NCBI GenBank assembly: GCA_019843655.1
Contig: JACDQD010000009.1
Span: forward strand, 2,979,204 to 3,043,203
DNA from: Lethocerus indicus
Lineage: Eukaryota; Arthropoda; Insecta; Hemiptera; Belostomatidae
Length of the DNA stretch: 64,000 bases
Reading direction: 5' to 3'
Shown here: positions 50,445 through 61,316 of the stretch, piece by piece
How the letters are laid out: each line of letters begins with the position of its first letter
Numbering within the stretch: the first letter of the stretch is position 1
Translations under genes and position numbers: made by a program
The notes under the pieces: generated by a model
Told to the model about the DNA's origin: nothing
What the model saw: only the letters and a program-made list of their open reading frames with translations
The model's database searches: none

Positions 50445-51713
50445 CATATATAAAATCAAAGCGTATATGAAAATATATGATCAAAATATTCAAATTGGAT
50501 TATCATTTAAATTTTAAAGACTGTAAGTGCTTTCATCATCTGTCATGAATAATACTAAATGTTGTAATTTATTAATAATTCGATTCATATTTCGTTATTT
50601 AGAAACTGACGAGAAGTTAAAGTAAATTCTCGGCGGGATAAAAAAAGGTTCGTTCTCGAATTACTGGATTAACTACATTCCAATATAAGAAATAATACAG
50701 CCATTAAAAAAGAGCTAACATCTAAGGCTAACACGTCCTGGAAAATAGATCTCTTGTGTCTGTATAATTTGCCACATTCGATATGTCAAATTATTACATT
50801 TTTATAATCAGAAAAAAAAATATTACAGAAATATTTTATATTTACTACAAAACACTTGACATCTCTTAAGCTGTTAAAGCGGTTCTGGCCCTACGCCAGA
50901 GTACACTTAAGCGTTAAGCGATTCTCCATTGAAACGTTCAGTTTGAATTCTCTCTCGCAGATGGTTTATAATCGAATAATAATTCCACTCCGACTTGTAA
51001 TAGAAAAAATAATCCGAAGACATTGATGATTTCTTGAGATCATGCAGATTCGTAAATTCAACTTATGAATGATTTCGTTCAGTGAAATTCGGACTGAACA
51101 CGTATAAAGAACTATGTACAATACACAACAAAAATATTTTTCATTTTAGGCTTCATCCGATGGTGATACAATTCCTTTTAAACAACCCCGGTGATTTATA
51201 CGTCAAGAAAACTCAAAATGACCTTATTGCTATAACTAAACTTTATAATTTTCCCGACGTTTCTCCACGGAAAAAATAAAAAAATATCTGTCCCAAAGGA
51301 CAGGTCGTCAGTTTCAATTTATAAATAACGAGATACGAAGTAAATTAATCCTTCTCAATATATTCCGAATATCGCTATATTAGCGTTGGCGTCAATATCG
51401 AATAGGTCAAACGGGTTAATTGCAAAGAGTAAACGATCGCAGTAAAATATTAAGCGATATAAGAGCTAGTTGAAGGGGCGTAGGGCCGCCCGACACCTAA
51501 CAGAGGGCTCTCCGGCTCAATAAGCCTTCATTATGGGTCACCGCCCCATCCCTTCCACTGGACAGATTCAATTAAGCAATTTAATCCGAAGGAAATATCC
51601 AAGATGTCGACAAATAAACTGGTCCCACAGAGCTTTCAACAAGATCATCAGTTTGTAAGTTAAATATATGTAAATAGTCGATTTTGAAACTCAAATACAT
51701 TTCATCAACTTAC
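50445..51713. other. AT-rich stretch, no gene recognised
   Basis: A 65-codon plus ORF (51082-51279) contains an acceptor-like TTTTAG and ends in PRKK-stop. It is unrecognised and weakly supported. CpG is still frequent here, unlike further right. Confidence 0.4.
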
Positions 51714-51908
51714 AGGAATTATTTCTTTTTATTCCTATAGCACTTTGAAATGATTTAATTCCTTTATTTTTCAATAATATGTCATTGATTGATTTAACTT
51801 TAACGCATTGACAGCTCACATTTATATGCACTAAACAACACCCTTCACAAGTCATTAGCATTAGACACTTCAGGGGGCCTTTCCCACAACAATCTGTCTC
51901 TTTCAATA
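51714..51908 (-). CDS. candidate internal exon, Cys-rich, unrecognised
   Basis: On the minus strand a pyrimidine-rich tract ending in CCAATTCAG (intron AG at 51910-51909) precedes 195 bases. These are followed by GTAAGTTG, a near-consensus donor starting at 51713. One frame is open across the whole segment: it starts with two bases of a split codon and ends with one, so both flanking introns would be phase 1. The peptide runs LKETDCCGKGPLKC, continues through CEGCCLVHINVSCQC, and ends in a Lys/Ile-rich part (VKSINDILLKNKGIKSFQSA). Eight cysteines in the first half could bind metal or form disulfides. I do not recognise the family, and no partner exon is established. A chance open frame of 64 codons is unlikely in DNA this AT-rich, but not impossible. 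Confidence 0.35.
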
Positions 51909-54774
51909 CTGAATTGGATAAATAGAAAAAACAATCCTTAATTGACTATCGAAAAAATAATATTATCGATTGTACCGAAAGTGTCTCTCGTTCATTCTTT
52001 ATATATCCGGTACACAGAGGCCGGTTAACATTTTATAACTGTGCGGTCTGAAGCGATCGTAGATCATTATATAGGAGCTATTTCTTCGTTAAATTCTAGG
52101 ACACTAGGCTCGGTCCACTATTTCTATCCGTTACTCTTTTATCAAAACGAGCGGTATCAATTCTTAATCATCAACCGAATCCGTTGTCTCGTGGTCGCTA
52201 ATGGACGTCCTGTTTGCGGCCGGGGAGTTAAAAATAAAAATGCATCACTGGACACTTATCGAACTTTAAATATGTCCTGAAGTATCGTCATTTTTATTTT
52301 TTCGATGGGACTTTCATATTACCATTTACTGAGCGCATAACATCTTTTCAATACTACTGGATACATTATGCATTAGTTTATTTTTAAATTTGTAATATTC
52401 GGATAGAAATTGTACAATACATAAACAGAAAGTAGAAGTTCAGAGAAATAATTTAAGTAAAATATTTCCTCATCGACTGAGTACGGTTTATGTTTCATGT
52501 AGCCAAAACTATTTTTGATATTACCCCCCCCAAAAAATAACCAATATAAATGACTCATTTAACGGAGATAACAGAACGACAAGCAAGAAATTTAAAACTG
52601 AAGGAAGTTTAATTTTAAAAAGCTACCAATCCGATCCTATCTCCATGTTCTTTATTTCCTTTTTTTAAATTATTCTTTTCTCTGTTTCAAGACTGATAAA
52701 TGCTGTAGATTTCATTTTCATCAGAGAATTATGTCACTACTGATTACTACAAAATATTCATAAAAAATATATTGGTACTGATAGATTTTCCTTTATTTTA
52801 TTTTAAATGTTAAAACAATTAAATAGTCCAGATATTATGTATTATCTTAATAATATTTAAACTGTTTGGCATAATACAGACTAATTATATGTAATGTATA
52901 TTTCAGTTTAATAGAAGAACTTGTGGAAAGAAAAATTAGTAATTATAGTTCAAAAATAGTTTTGCATCATTGCAGCCCTTGAAGAAGTATTTTTCAATTT
53001 TGACTGAATTAACAAGACTAATGAAGCATAAAATATCTGTTTAATATCCTAATTATGATGACCTAATTATGATACATTTTCTCATTCAACAGGTAATAAT
53101 TTATTGATTAAATGTTTCTGGTTATTTATCACTGTTACATTTATCACAGCTGTCCTTATTTTTCATTTCAATTATATTTTATACCCATTTTTCTATTGAA
53201 TTATAAATAAAATATAACCCAGAATGACCATGGAGACACCTTCAGTTTGCACACTATTTCTGGTGTAAGAAAATATTTATTTTATCAATAATCAGATATT
53301 AAATAATACTGGCATGTTGAATAATGATTGCGAAAAGATTAATATTTTTTCCCATATACGTTTTCTTAAACAGCTGAACTTTTAGTACTTGTAAGGAAAA
53401 CTATAAATGTAATTCATATTTTTCTTCATAACTTATGGTTTGTTTCTGTAAACTGATTAATGTAACTGATTATCTGTTACATTGATTGCAGTAGCAAATC
53501 TGAATGAAGTAATATTAAATTAAAAGCTAATAAAAATATTACCTACACACTCACTCAGACAGGCACACTATATTTAAAACCCATTATAACGTGAATGTAC
53601 AGATAAACAATAATGGGATGCATAATTAAAGCAATTAAAGTGATAATTTCATGATGGCAATTAATTTCATCTTCAAAAAAGTTTCACCTTATTCATTCTT
53701 TACATTTCAATAATCTATTTTGTATTAAGCTTTAAGGATTTTACCCATATCCAATAAAAAATACACTAACATAATTTATATTCTTCTATTGGTGTAACAA
53801 TTCTGTACCTTAAAACATGGCCCAAAAAAGATTTTACAAAGAATTTTAATGTTATTATTTAAATTAACTTTAATCATAATATTTTCTGATATAAATTAAG
53901 TGCTGTAGCCATAACACAGCTTCAGATTAATAATGAGAAATTTAAATGGGGGAAAAATGCTCTCTCAGGCATAGTGTGATGAAATTACATGTTACTAGAA
54001 AATTTAAATCATTCAAATCTATTCAACACATTCTTGATGTAATGATGGAAGATAGAATTCTTGAAATTCTTCAAAAGAGTACGTACCCTACATACAATAC
54101 TCAGTAATGTATTAAATTTTGTTTGCTATGACTATTAGAGTTATTATTAAAATAAATAAAGTCATATAGTTCTTAAATTTAACAATTACTACTATTTGTA
54201 CTATTGTGTGTATGTGTTGAATAATTTGAAGAATGGCAAAGGAAAATGATTAAACTCTAATGGGCCTAAATATCAAAAACAGGGAATAGAACTATATTGG
54301 TTATAATAATAGTATTATATATTAGTAGATATATCATATAATTGTTTCTTTAAATAAGCCTTGCTATTGTACAAGAAACACTTTGTATTGTACAAGAATT
54401 TTGCAGTTCAACTACTAGCAATTATGCTTTTCAGTATTAAATTATTCAGTTATGACTGTTTCACATAGTTACAGATAGTGCAAAACAATCCTTTTCTAAT
54501 AACAATAAAATCCTGTACAAATATAGAAAATAGATTACTTCATTACATTTTCAAAGTTATTGAAGATATATCCAAAGATATTGTTTTAATATCTGTACTT
54601 ATGTAAGCAACAATCTGCACTTCTTTTCTTCTACAAACACAAAGCAGTTTTCTAAAACAACAGCGATATTATATTATTTTTTAACTTCAAATCAACATTA
54701 GATTAACTGAGAAAAACATTGGTCACATTTTTTATTAGAGTTTTCAAAAAATTAAATCCTTTTATATCATCTAT
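51909..54774. other. CpG-depleted AT-rich block
   Basis: From 52680 to 54960 I count about five CpG dinucleotides, against dozens per kilobase in several blocks elsewhere. TpG and CpA remain common. There is no long ORF and no repeat I recognise. In insects such depletion can follow germline CpG methylation of gene bodies, so the block may be intronic, but this is inference. Confidence 0.6.
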
Positions 54775-55480
54775 TGATAAAGAAAATGTTGAAATTTGAA
54801 GATGTCCAAATTACTTACTAAATCATTCAGCAAAAAGTTAGCCTCAGCAAAAACTATATAATTAAAAATAATCTGATTAATAACATTATGAATTCCAAGC
54901 AATAAGTTTTTCTTTGCCCTGTAATAAGATACAGATTTGGTACACAAGTTGCACAAATTTTAAACATTTACTAATCATTTAGCATATTATTGTCCCACAT
55001 ATCTTACTTCAGAAAATATTTGATTCAAAGGATTTTAACAAATAACATCGCATATTAATGGAACATTTAGTTCTGAACCGTGTTACAAGATACAAATTTG
55101 TTACCCCAATAATTTACAGTATTTACAATAATTAAATTCAAGGTATTTCAATAATTTACTTACCATAAACGGGCCCCACATGTTTTACCTCAGAAAATAT
55201 TATGATTGAATGATATTTGTCTAATAACTTTCTATATTCATGCAATAGGTTCTTCTTAGCTTACTTATAATAGAGAGCGTTGTTAAACCAATTATTAGCA
55301 CAAATTAAATTGAAAATATTTCGACCATTCACAAATAATTTAGCCTACAGTTGTCCCACATAATTTTACTCAGAAAATATTGTGTGATTTTAAGTTATTT
55401 TTCTAATTACTTTGTATATTCACGCAATACATTTTTCCGCATATCTGTTACTTATTAATTCGCTTACAGATCTATTAATT
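54775..55480 (-). repeat. four-copy degenerate tandem array, period about 180 bp
   Basis: The anchor CAGAAAATATT occurs at 55010, 55191 and 55371 (spacings 181 and 180), with a diverged first copy at 54845 (spacing 165, explained by a local gap). Each anchor is preceded by GTCCCACAT-like sequence, except in copy 1, which has the gap. Words such as TGTATCTTRTAACA and GTAAGTAA also recur. On the minus strand, copy 3 (55259-55164) is open as AKKNLLHEYRKLLDKYHSII, continues FSEVKHVGPVY, and ends at a GTAAGT donor. Copy 1 (54918 downwards) follows TCTTATTACAG and reads AKKNLLLGIHNVINQIIF. Copies 2 and 4 have stops in that frame. This is either a duplicated, mostly decayed exon or a short satellite with chance frames. 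Confidence 0.7.
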
Positions 55481-56086
55481 ATTAACTGTATCATTAGAAA
55501 TTAAATTGGCATCGTGTAATGTTAGATAGAAGAAGCTTTCTGCCAACCAAATTATGTACAACACAATATTATATATTCAAGATTATATACTTATTTATTG
55601 GCGCCAATTCGGTTTATAAATAAATCCCAGATGTGTGAATTTTATAAATATTATGCAATGTTGATGTTGCATGCAAATTTGAATGTTCTATGAAAAGAAA
55701 TGTGCCTCGAATAGTTCAGATTACATAACAAGAAAGTTATTCGATAATTTTCTATTTTAAATTAATTATTTTATTGATTAAATATGTAAATTAACATTAT
55801 TGAGGATTTTACATTTAAATTGAATTTAAATATTAGATAAAATTTAGATAATAAAGCGAACAAGCTATTCGAAACTAAATCTTTCTTTGTGTCGCATAAA
55901 TTTGAATTAATGTGAATCTTTTGCCTTGCAAATTGAATTGTGGAAATCCACAATTGATTTGTACAAAAAAATGTAACTAAATTTCCTGTAATAAAGTGTA
56001 TATCTTACAGGTTATTATATCTATATGTAGGTCCCTATATACAGTATATAAAGTTGATATTATTGTCAGTATTGATTGTTCCACAG
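55481..56086. other. AT-rich stretch, no gene recognised
   Basis: Low-complexity AT-rich DNA joining the tandem array to the candidate last exon. No recognisable feature. Confidence 0.5.
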
Positions 56087-56263
56087 CATTTTAAACTCAT
56101 CTCCACACAAATTAAGGCCCCCGAAGCTTATAAAATCTTGTATAACATTTATAATAAGCAAAAAAAAACTGTTACTCACCCAGTTAACGGTCATCCAGTT
56201 TTTAGGACCAAATTTATCCTTCCTAAAGTTGAACCGATTTCACCACTCTTCACTACTCGTTAA
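56087..56263 (+). CDS. candidate terminal exon, unrecognised product
   Basis: TTGATTGTTCCACAG is a good splice acceptor (AG at 56085-56086). The 59 codons after it are open and end with TAA at 56261-56263. The peptide starts HFKLISTQIKAPEAYKILYN, continues KQKKTVTHPVNGHPVF, and ends KVEPISPLFTTR. Its amino-acid mix is protein-like, but I recognise no family. AATAAA lies 52 bases after the stop codon. Against this, the opposite strand has an equally good donor (CTGGGTGAGTAA, intron start at 56179) that would put an exon of a minus-strand gene over the same bases. At most one interpretation is likely to be right. Confidence 0.3.
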   Translation, partial: HFKLISTQIKAPEAYKILYNIYNKQKKTVTHPVNGHPVFRTKFILPKVEPISPLFTTR

Positions 56264-56314
56264 ACACTCGATATAAAACAACAAAACAACTCACCAAACA
56301 CAACACAACAAACT

Positions 56315-56320
56315 AATAAA
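56315..56320 (+). terminator. possible polyadenylation signal
   Basis: AATAAA, 52 bases downstream of the stop of the candidate plus-strand terminal exon. AATAAA is frequent in AT-rich DNA, so on its own it is weak. Confidence 0.25.
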
Positions 56321-57905
56321 ACGTTTTTTAACAAAAAAATTGTATACGAACAATTTCACACAACCGAGGCGCCCGACCGTACTGACCCTTGCCAACATGA
56401 TAATCAGAAATGTCCCAAATTTACACTTAGCATATTATATTATTAAACAATTTTATAATTTTTGTTCAACTTCTTTTTATTATTTTCCTTCGACGTTTTC
56501 AAGTTATATAGTCGATTTGAATCCTTCTAGAGAATTGAAATTTGCCTGAATGCGAAATCCGTGTCTCGTTTTGATTTGAACCGTGCTTGAATCAACCGGT
56601 GTTATAAAAACTAGCTTTATTAAAAAATTCTTATTCTTAAATAATTAGCGATTAATGGCGAATTGTACGGTCAGTCCGTCGCTAAGGAAAATATACAACG
56701 GCTATCAATGAAAATGGAGGAAGTCTTCAATATTTAAGCGAATTCGGCAGTGGTGAGACAAAAGTGGGTTTTCAAATGTGGACCATCGCAGTTGCATAAC
56801 CTGATCGTCCGCCGGAACTCGAGCTCGAGTTTCCCGAAGACTTTTCGGCTAATCTCTTTCGACAATAATCGAGTATTTTATTTAATATTTTTTATGTCTA
56901 TTTTTTCCCGCCGTCAGTTGGGTCGAAAAGGAAAACGTCGAGGTCACGATTATACCTGTATCGCAAACTTTCATCGTTTCTTACCAAAAAAATGGTATAA
57001 ATCTTATTCCTTCGTTTGTTGGATTTAAATCGGAATGATTAACGACTCCATTTGCCGGGGGCTCAGAAGAAACTTATCATAGAAAAATCTCTTAAGTTAG
57101 AATGTTGAAAGGTTCGAATGCTCTATTGCCTTATAAGAATCGTTCGACAGCTCTTATCTGTCAACCTCTATGTGACCCTGATGACCTCTTTGTGTGAAAT
57201 CATTTCAGAATTTATCCGAAAAATTGGCTTTTTTCGGTTTTTTTTTTCTGTCCGTTCACTTTCTTTCCGCGTCTCGGGCTCGCCCGCCGACAGAAAGCCC
57301 ATATAGTCTGACGTGAAAATCGCATATCCTGCGTCCTAAATCTCCTGAAGATTATGCAAGTGGCCGAGGAGTGTGCGCAGCTTGGGCGGGAGTGAAATGG
57401 AGCGGCAAAAAAAACGGCCGGGAATCCGACATCTTTTAGTGGCGATTCGCCTTCCGGGCATTTTAAACGTATAAATACTTTCTATTTTAAAGGGGAGCAC
57501 AACCAGTCGGATATATATATTGTTCGGTTGGTAAAAGGCCCCTTTCAGGGTGCCAAGGGCCCTTCGTGACCTCAGATTAGCCTTCTAATCGGACTATCCT
57601 GTCACGAATAGAAATTCGACGCATTTTTCTTTCACCATTTTTTTGTGCCGTAGGGAAAAAAACGGTCATTTTATGAAAATAACTTTTCACTAGGTAAATC
57701 TCTTTTTAATATTCATTCGTCTTAAGCAAAATATATTTGACGGATTCGTTGTTTTCAGTGCAATAAAATTATGGGTCAACGTGGATTTGTCAAATTACCT
57801 GAGCCAGTCTTCAAGAAGCGATATATTATTTTATACTAAAAAAAAATTTTTTTAAGTATATTTAAAAATTATTTAAGGAAAATATATTTAATATATTATT
57901 TTTAT
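56321..57905. other. intergenic stretch, no gene recognised
   Basis: CpG frequency returns to normal to the right of about 56.3 kb. A 92-codon plus ORF at 56750-57028 is not recognisable. No repeats assigned. Confidence 0.45.
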
Positions 57906-58335
57906 ATCACAGAATATATTGGGTTGACAACTAAGTGAATTCCGCAATTATTCACCGACAAGTGGCGTTGTACATATTTTTTTAAGTACGTCAACATCTT
58001 TGCACAGATAAGATTCTTCGATACGTTATTATTTGGTCCTTTCTGAAACATTCGGTATCAAAATTACGGCAGTGTCAGTTCGTGAAATTCCGGTCGGAGG
58101 ATTTGTCATTAAAAGATGAGGAGCGCTCCGGACGTCCGGTGGAGGTCGATGATGACCTAATAAAGGCCATTATTGAGGGACATTGCAGAGAAGCTGAATG
58201 CATCTTATACATGCATTCGAAACCGTCTACGGCTTATCTGTGCAAAGATGTACTGACGTACTTAAAAATATGTACAACGCCACTTGTCGGTGAATTCCGC
58301 AATTACTTAGTTGTCAACCAAATATATTCTGTGAT
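57906..58335 (+). mobile_element. mariner deletion derivative in a palindromic target
   Basis: A 404-bp element (57919-58322) with TA on both sides (57917-57918, 58323-58324). The ends read TTGGGTTGACAACTAAGT on the left and, reverse-complemented, TTTGGTTGACAACTAAGT on the right. The inverted match runs inwards about 90 bp to TTTGCACAGATAAG, much longer than a usual mariner terminal repeat (about 30 bp). Inside, from 58082, the plus strand encodes KFRSEDLSLKDEERSGRPVE followed by VDDDLIKAIIE. This is the mariner transposase segment linking the two helix-turn-helix parts. The catalytic domain is deleted and the frame then runs into the right arm. It is non-autonomous. The flanks ATCACAGAATA and TATTCTGTGAT are inverse copies, so the empty site was a 24-bp palindrome centred on the target TA. 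Confidence 0.85.
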
Positions 58336-58795
58336 CGATTCATGAAGAAAAAAACCTGTTCTAGGAATGCGGTAAGATGACTCATAAAAGTTCCTCAGAC
58401 GGTATTCGATATCTCCCACTGCGAATTCCCGACTCCAGAGACACCGACCGTTTCTTCGGCCGCATTCCTCGAGTTCTTGATGTACGCCTACCCACGTGGC
58501 CCTTCACACGGCCCTATACGCGCACAGCCGGTTGCATAATTTCTGCCGGTGCGTCGGCTCCGTGGGAAAACGGCCCTCGCCAACCCGTTCAGGAGGGGGC
58601 GGAGTGTACCGTTTTATCTTGTTCGACAGTCGGGACACGTCCGCCGGACCGCCGTTATGGCGCGTCAACCTCGTTGTCGGTTATCGATTCCGTTTCGGCC
58701 GCCCCTAGACGGGTTTCCCCGTCCTAAGTACCGCCTCGTAAGATATTTCTCAACAGAGCGATTTCCCACTCGGGCCGAACAGACTTCGGTTTACT
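58336..58795. other. GC-rich stretch, no gene recognised
   Basis: 58420-58740 is GC- and CpG-rich with three overlapping plus-strand frames open for 70-155 codons. The longest runs on into the hairpin element next door, which argues against a real protein. Confidence 0.45.
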
Positions 58796-59110
58796 GTAGG
58801 TCCGCGGTGTTTCTGTCTCCTCTCGCCGGTTTGGTCTTTCGCTGGACCGGTTTCGGCCGCTCGCCATCTTCAGTAGCGGTGTCGGTCACTGTTGGCACTT
58901 TGGATGTTTTTCGGGGGGCATCCTCACTGCACTGTGTCACTGCCATTTGTACTGTGGTGGTTGTCGAGTGGAGGATGCCCCCCAAAAAACATCCAAAGTG
59001 CCAAAAGTGCTACTGAAGATGGCGAGCGGCCGAAACCGGTCTAGCGAAAGACCAAACCAGCGAAATGAGACAGAAACACAAATAGCAGACCACAAAACAG
59101 GTATGTTAAA
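58796..59110 (+). mobile_element. hairpin element copy C
   Basis: The left arm starts GTAGGTCCGCGGTGTTTCTG and the right arm ends GAGACAGAAACACAAATAG. The tail is shortened, lacking most of CGGTATTCCAACCCCTCG but keeping CAGACCACAAAACAGGTATG and TTAAA. The centre has GCATCCTC facing GAGGATGC. It is the same length class as copies B and D. I could not see a target-site duplication; flanks may have diverged. ORFs on both strands here are palindrome by-products. Confidence 0.82.
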
Positions 59111-60929
59111 CTAATCTGGAGGAGTGTTTATGATTGAAAAATCGAAATTATTGCAGCATGCAGAGCGATATACCCGTATTCGGATCCCGGTAGCGAACCA
59201 AATTTGGACCGAACCGCTACCGTCTGTACCTTCCGTCGTACTTGTACCCGTAGTTTTTCCTACGAAAAAAACCATTAAGACCAAGACAATTCGCCGCGTT
59301 CATTTAATTGCGGCATCAGTCCTTATGCCGAGCGCCCAGTTAAAATTCCCCGTTTCAAGTCCGCGCGAAGTTAATAAAATTTCACTTATAAGGCGCCTGG
59401 GAAATCCTAGGCAGAATTTTATCGCGGGCTCGGATTAGACAATAAATCGGGGTTTTTTTTTTCAGCGAGTTTCTTCGTCGAAATTCCTCCACGTCCCCCA
59501 CCCCAACAAATGGCCTTCCCTTCCCTCGGCTAAGAAAAATTGGCATTACCGAACTAATTTCCCGGAATTGTGTACGAGATAACGGCCCGAGATAGTTTCG
59601 ATATCCTCTCTCGGTGATAGGAAATCTCAATTCGAGAGATAAAAATCAACCCTCTATACAGGCTTTTCATTATCCTCTCCCCTCAGATAGGATGGCTTTA
59701 CGAAACAGAAAATTATGAATGCCCGACTTATGAATGCTGGAAAGACATGTTTCGTAATCGATTCTAAAGTGCTTAACCGAATTTTAAGCGCGAACACGCT
59801 TATTACTGGAAACCGATTAAGTTTACGAGCCACTTTCGTTTCGTCAGTTTAAATTCGCTATTTTGTCTCAAACTTTCGGCTTTTACAATCTAACAGTCCG
59901 ACGAACAGTGTTGAATAACTCCAGGGTATTCAAATAATTCATTTAAATAACAATGAACTCGTGAACGGCGCGTTTCGAAGCGAAATGACATCGAAGATAC
60001 CTTTCGGCGCAGATTCCGATAGGTCGTTTTGAAATTGCTCCAGTTGAGACACACCTGTCGGAGTTAAAGTGTGAAATTTAACCTACTTTTCAGGCGAATA
60101 AATTACCAATGGCCTTAGGACTCTTCAAGATGTCGAAGGTGTCTACCACTTTATTGCAGACACTTCGACAGCTCTAAGCCTGTCGTTTAAATGTAACTCG
60201 TGTATTTATTAATTGGCGAGATTTATTAAGCGTTACAGGAGGCCGGTATCTATTTATATTTCACAATTATATAATTATAATACCGTTTAGGCGGAATACA
60301 AGAGTGCCCATCTGGGGGACCTTTCTTCTGTCCGCCATGTTCGATGACGTCACAGAGAATGTCGCATTTCAATGCCGCCAACATACAAAAAAAAATTGCG
60401 CAATTTTCATCGTGAGAAAGTTCGAAAAGAGGTTTTGTCCGATTATAATTCTTCAAATTAATTTCGCGGCAATAAAATGTGAACTGGTACTTTGTCCAGT
60501 GCCGGATCCATTCGGATATACGGTTTTTCCAGTCCTGAAAATTAACGGGCAATTAGCACTGAAAAGTGTGCGGACTCCTGTATATAATTAATTAACCGAT
60601 TTCGCCTAGTTATTAACGAAATAACTAGTCCGAACCCGTTTCTGCGACTTTAACGGGAGCGTGGGAATCAAAACAGATGGGTAAGTTAGGTGGGGCGTAG
60701 GGAATTCCTCAAGAGACGTCCAATTCAACAATTTAGTTTTTCACCCGACCAAACTCGTACTACTAAACCTGGTTAATTACGAGTTGTATCGCCAGTGTTG
60801 TTTCATTTTATTGTGTTTTATTGGCAGAACTGGACCGTTGCAAACGGCGTCTCGAACGATACATGGCCATGATTTCTTCATCGGAAATCCCGAAGGAAAT
60901 CTCACTGAAGACTAAAAAAATATATAAAT
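59111..60929. other. intergenic stretch, no gene recognised
   Basis: A plus ORF at 59124-59438 (104 codons) begins 14 bp after the hairpin element. A pair of opposing ORFs (about 95-100 codons) occurs at 60250-60591. None is recognisable. Confidence 0.45.
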
Positions 60930-60942
60930 CTAAGTTATTTCT
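60930..60942. repeat. target-site duplication, left (copy D)
   Basis: CTAAGTTATTTCT, matching 61253-61265 (CTAAGCTATTTCT) at 12 of 13 positions. Confidence 0.7.
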
Positions 60943-61252
60943 CTGGGTTTGTGGTGTTTCTGTCTCATCTCGCCGGTTCGGTCTTTCGCTAGACCGGTTT
61001 CGGCCGCTCGCCATCTTCAGTAGTTAGTCACTGTCGGCACTCTGGATGTTCTCCGTGGGGCATCCTCACCGCACTGTGTCACTGTCACTTGTACCGCGGC
61101 GTTTGCCAGTTTGTCCCCCCAATAACAGCCGCTACTGAAGATGGCGAGCGGCAGAAAACCCGTCTGGCGAACGATCAAACTGGCGAGAGGAGAAAAAAAC
61201 ACAAATCTACGGTATTCCAACCCCTCGCAGGCCACAAAACAGATATCTTAAA
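60943..61252 (+). mobile_element. hairpin element copy D (complete, 310 bp)
   Basis: The left arm begins CTGGGTTTGTGGTGTTTCTG and carries CGCTAGACCGGTTTCGGCCG and CTCGCCATCTTCAGTAG. The right arm is its inverse, ending AAACACAAATCTAC. The tail is CGGTATTCCAACCCCTCGCA then GGCCACAAAACAGATATCTTAAA. The centre is more diverged than in copy B. Its length matches B (314 bp), and it is flanked by a 13-bp direct repeat with one mismatch. An (AAAT)n microsatellite follows shortly after. Confidence 0.83.
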
Positions 61253-61265
61253 CTAAGCTATTTCT
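61253..61265. repeat. target-site duplication, right (copy D)
   Basis: CTAAGCTATTTCT; one transition from the left copy at 60930-60942. Confidence 0.7.
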
Positions 61266-61289
61266 AATTCAAAAAAGGATAATACTAAA

Positions 61290-61316
61290 TAAAATAATAA
61301 ATAAATAAATAAATAT
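61290..61316. repeat. (AAAT)n microsatellite
   Basis: AATAAATAAATAAATAAAT-type tract 24 bp downstream of the copy D target-site duplication. Confidence 0.8.

Noticed and set aside
53221..53280. Possible micro-exon between CCCAG and GTGTAAG on the plus strand
   Set aside because: Short and without a connecting frame; splice-like words are frequent in AT-rich DNA.
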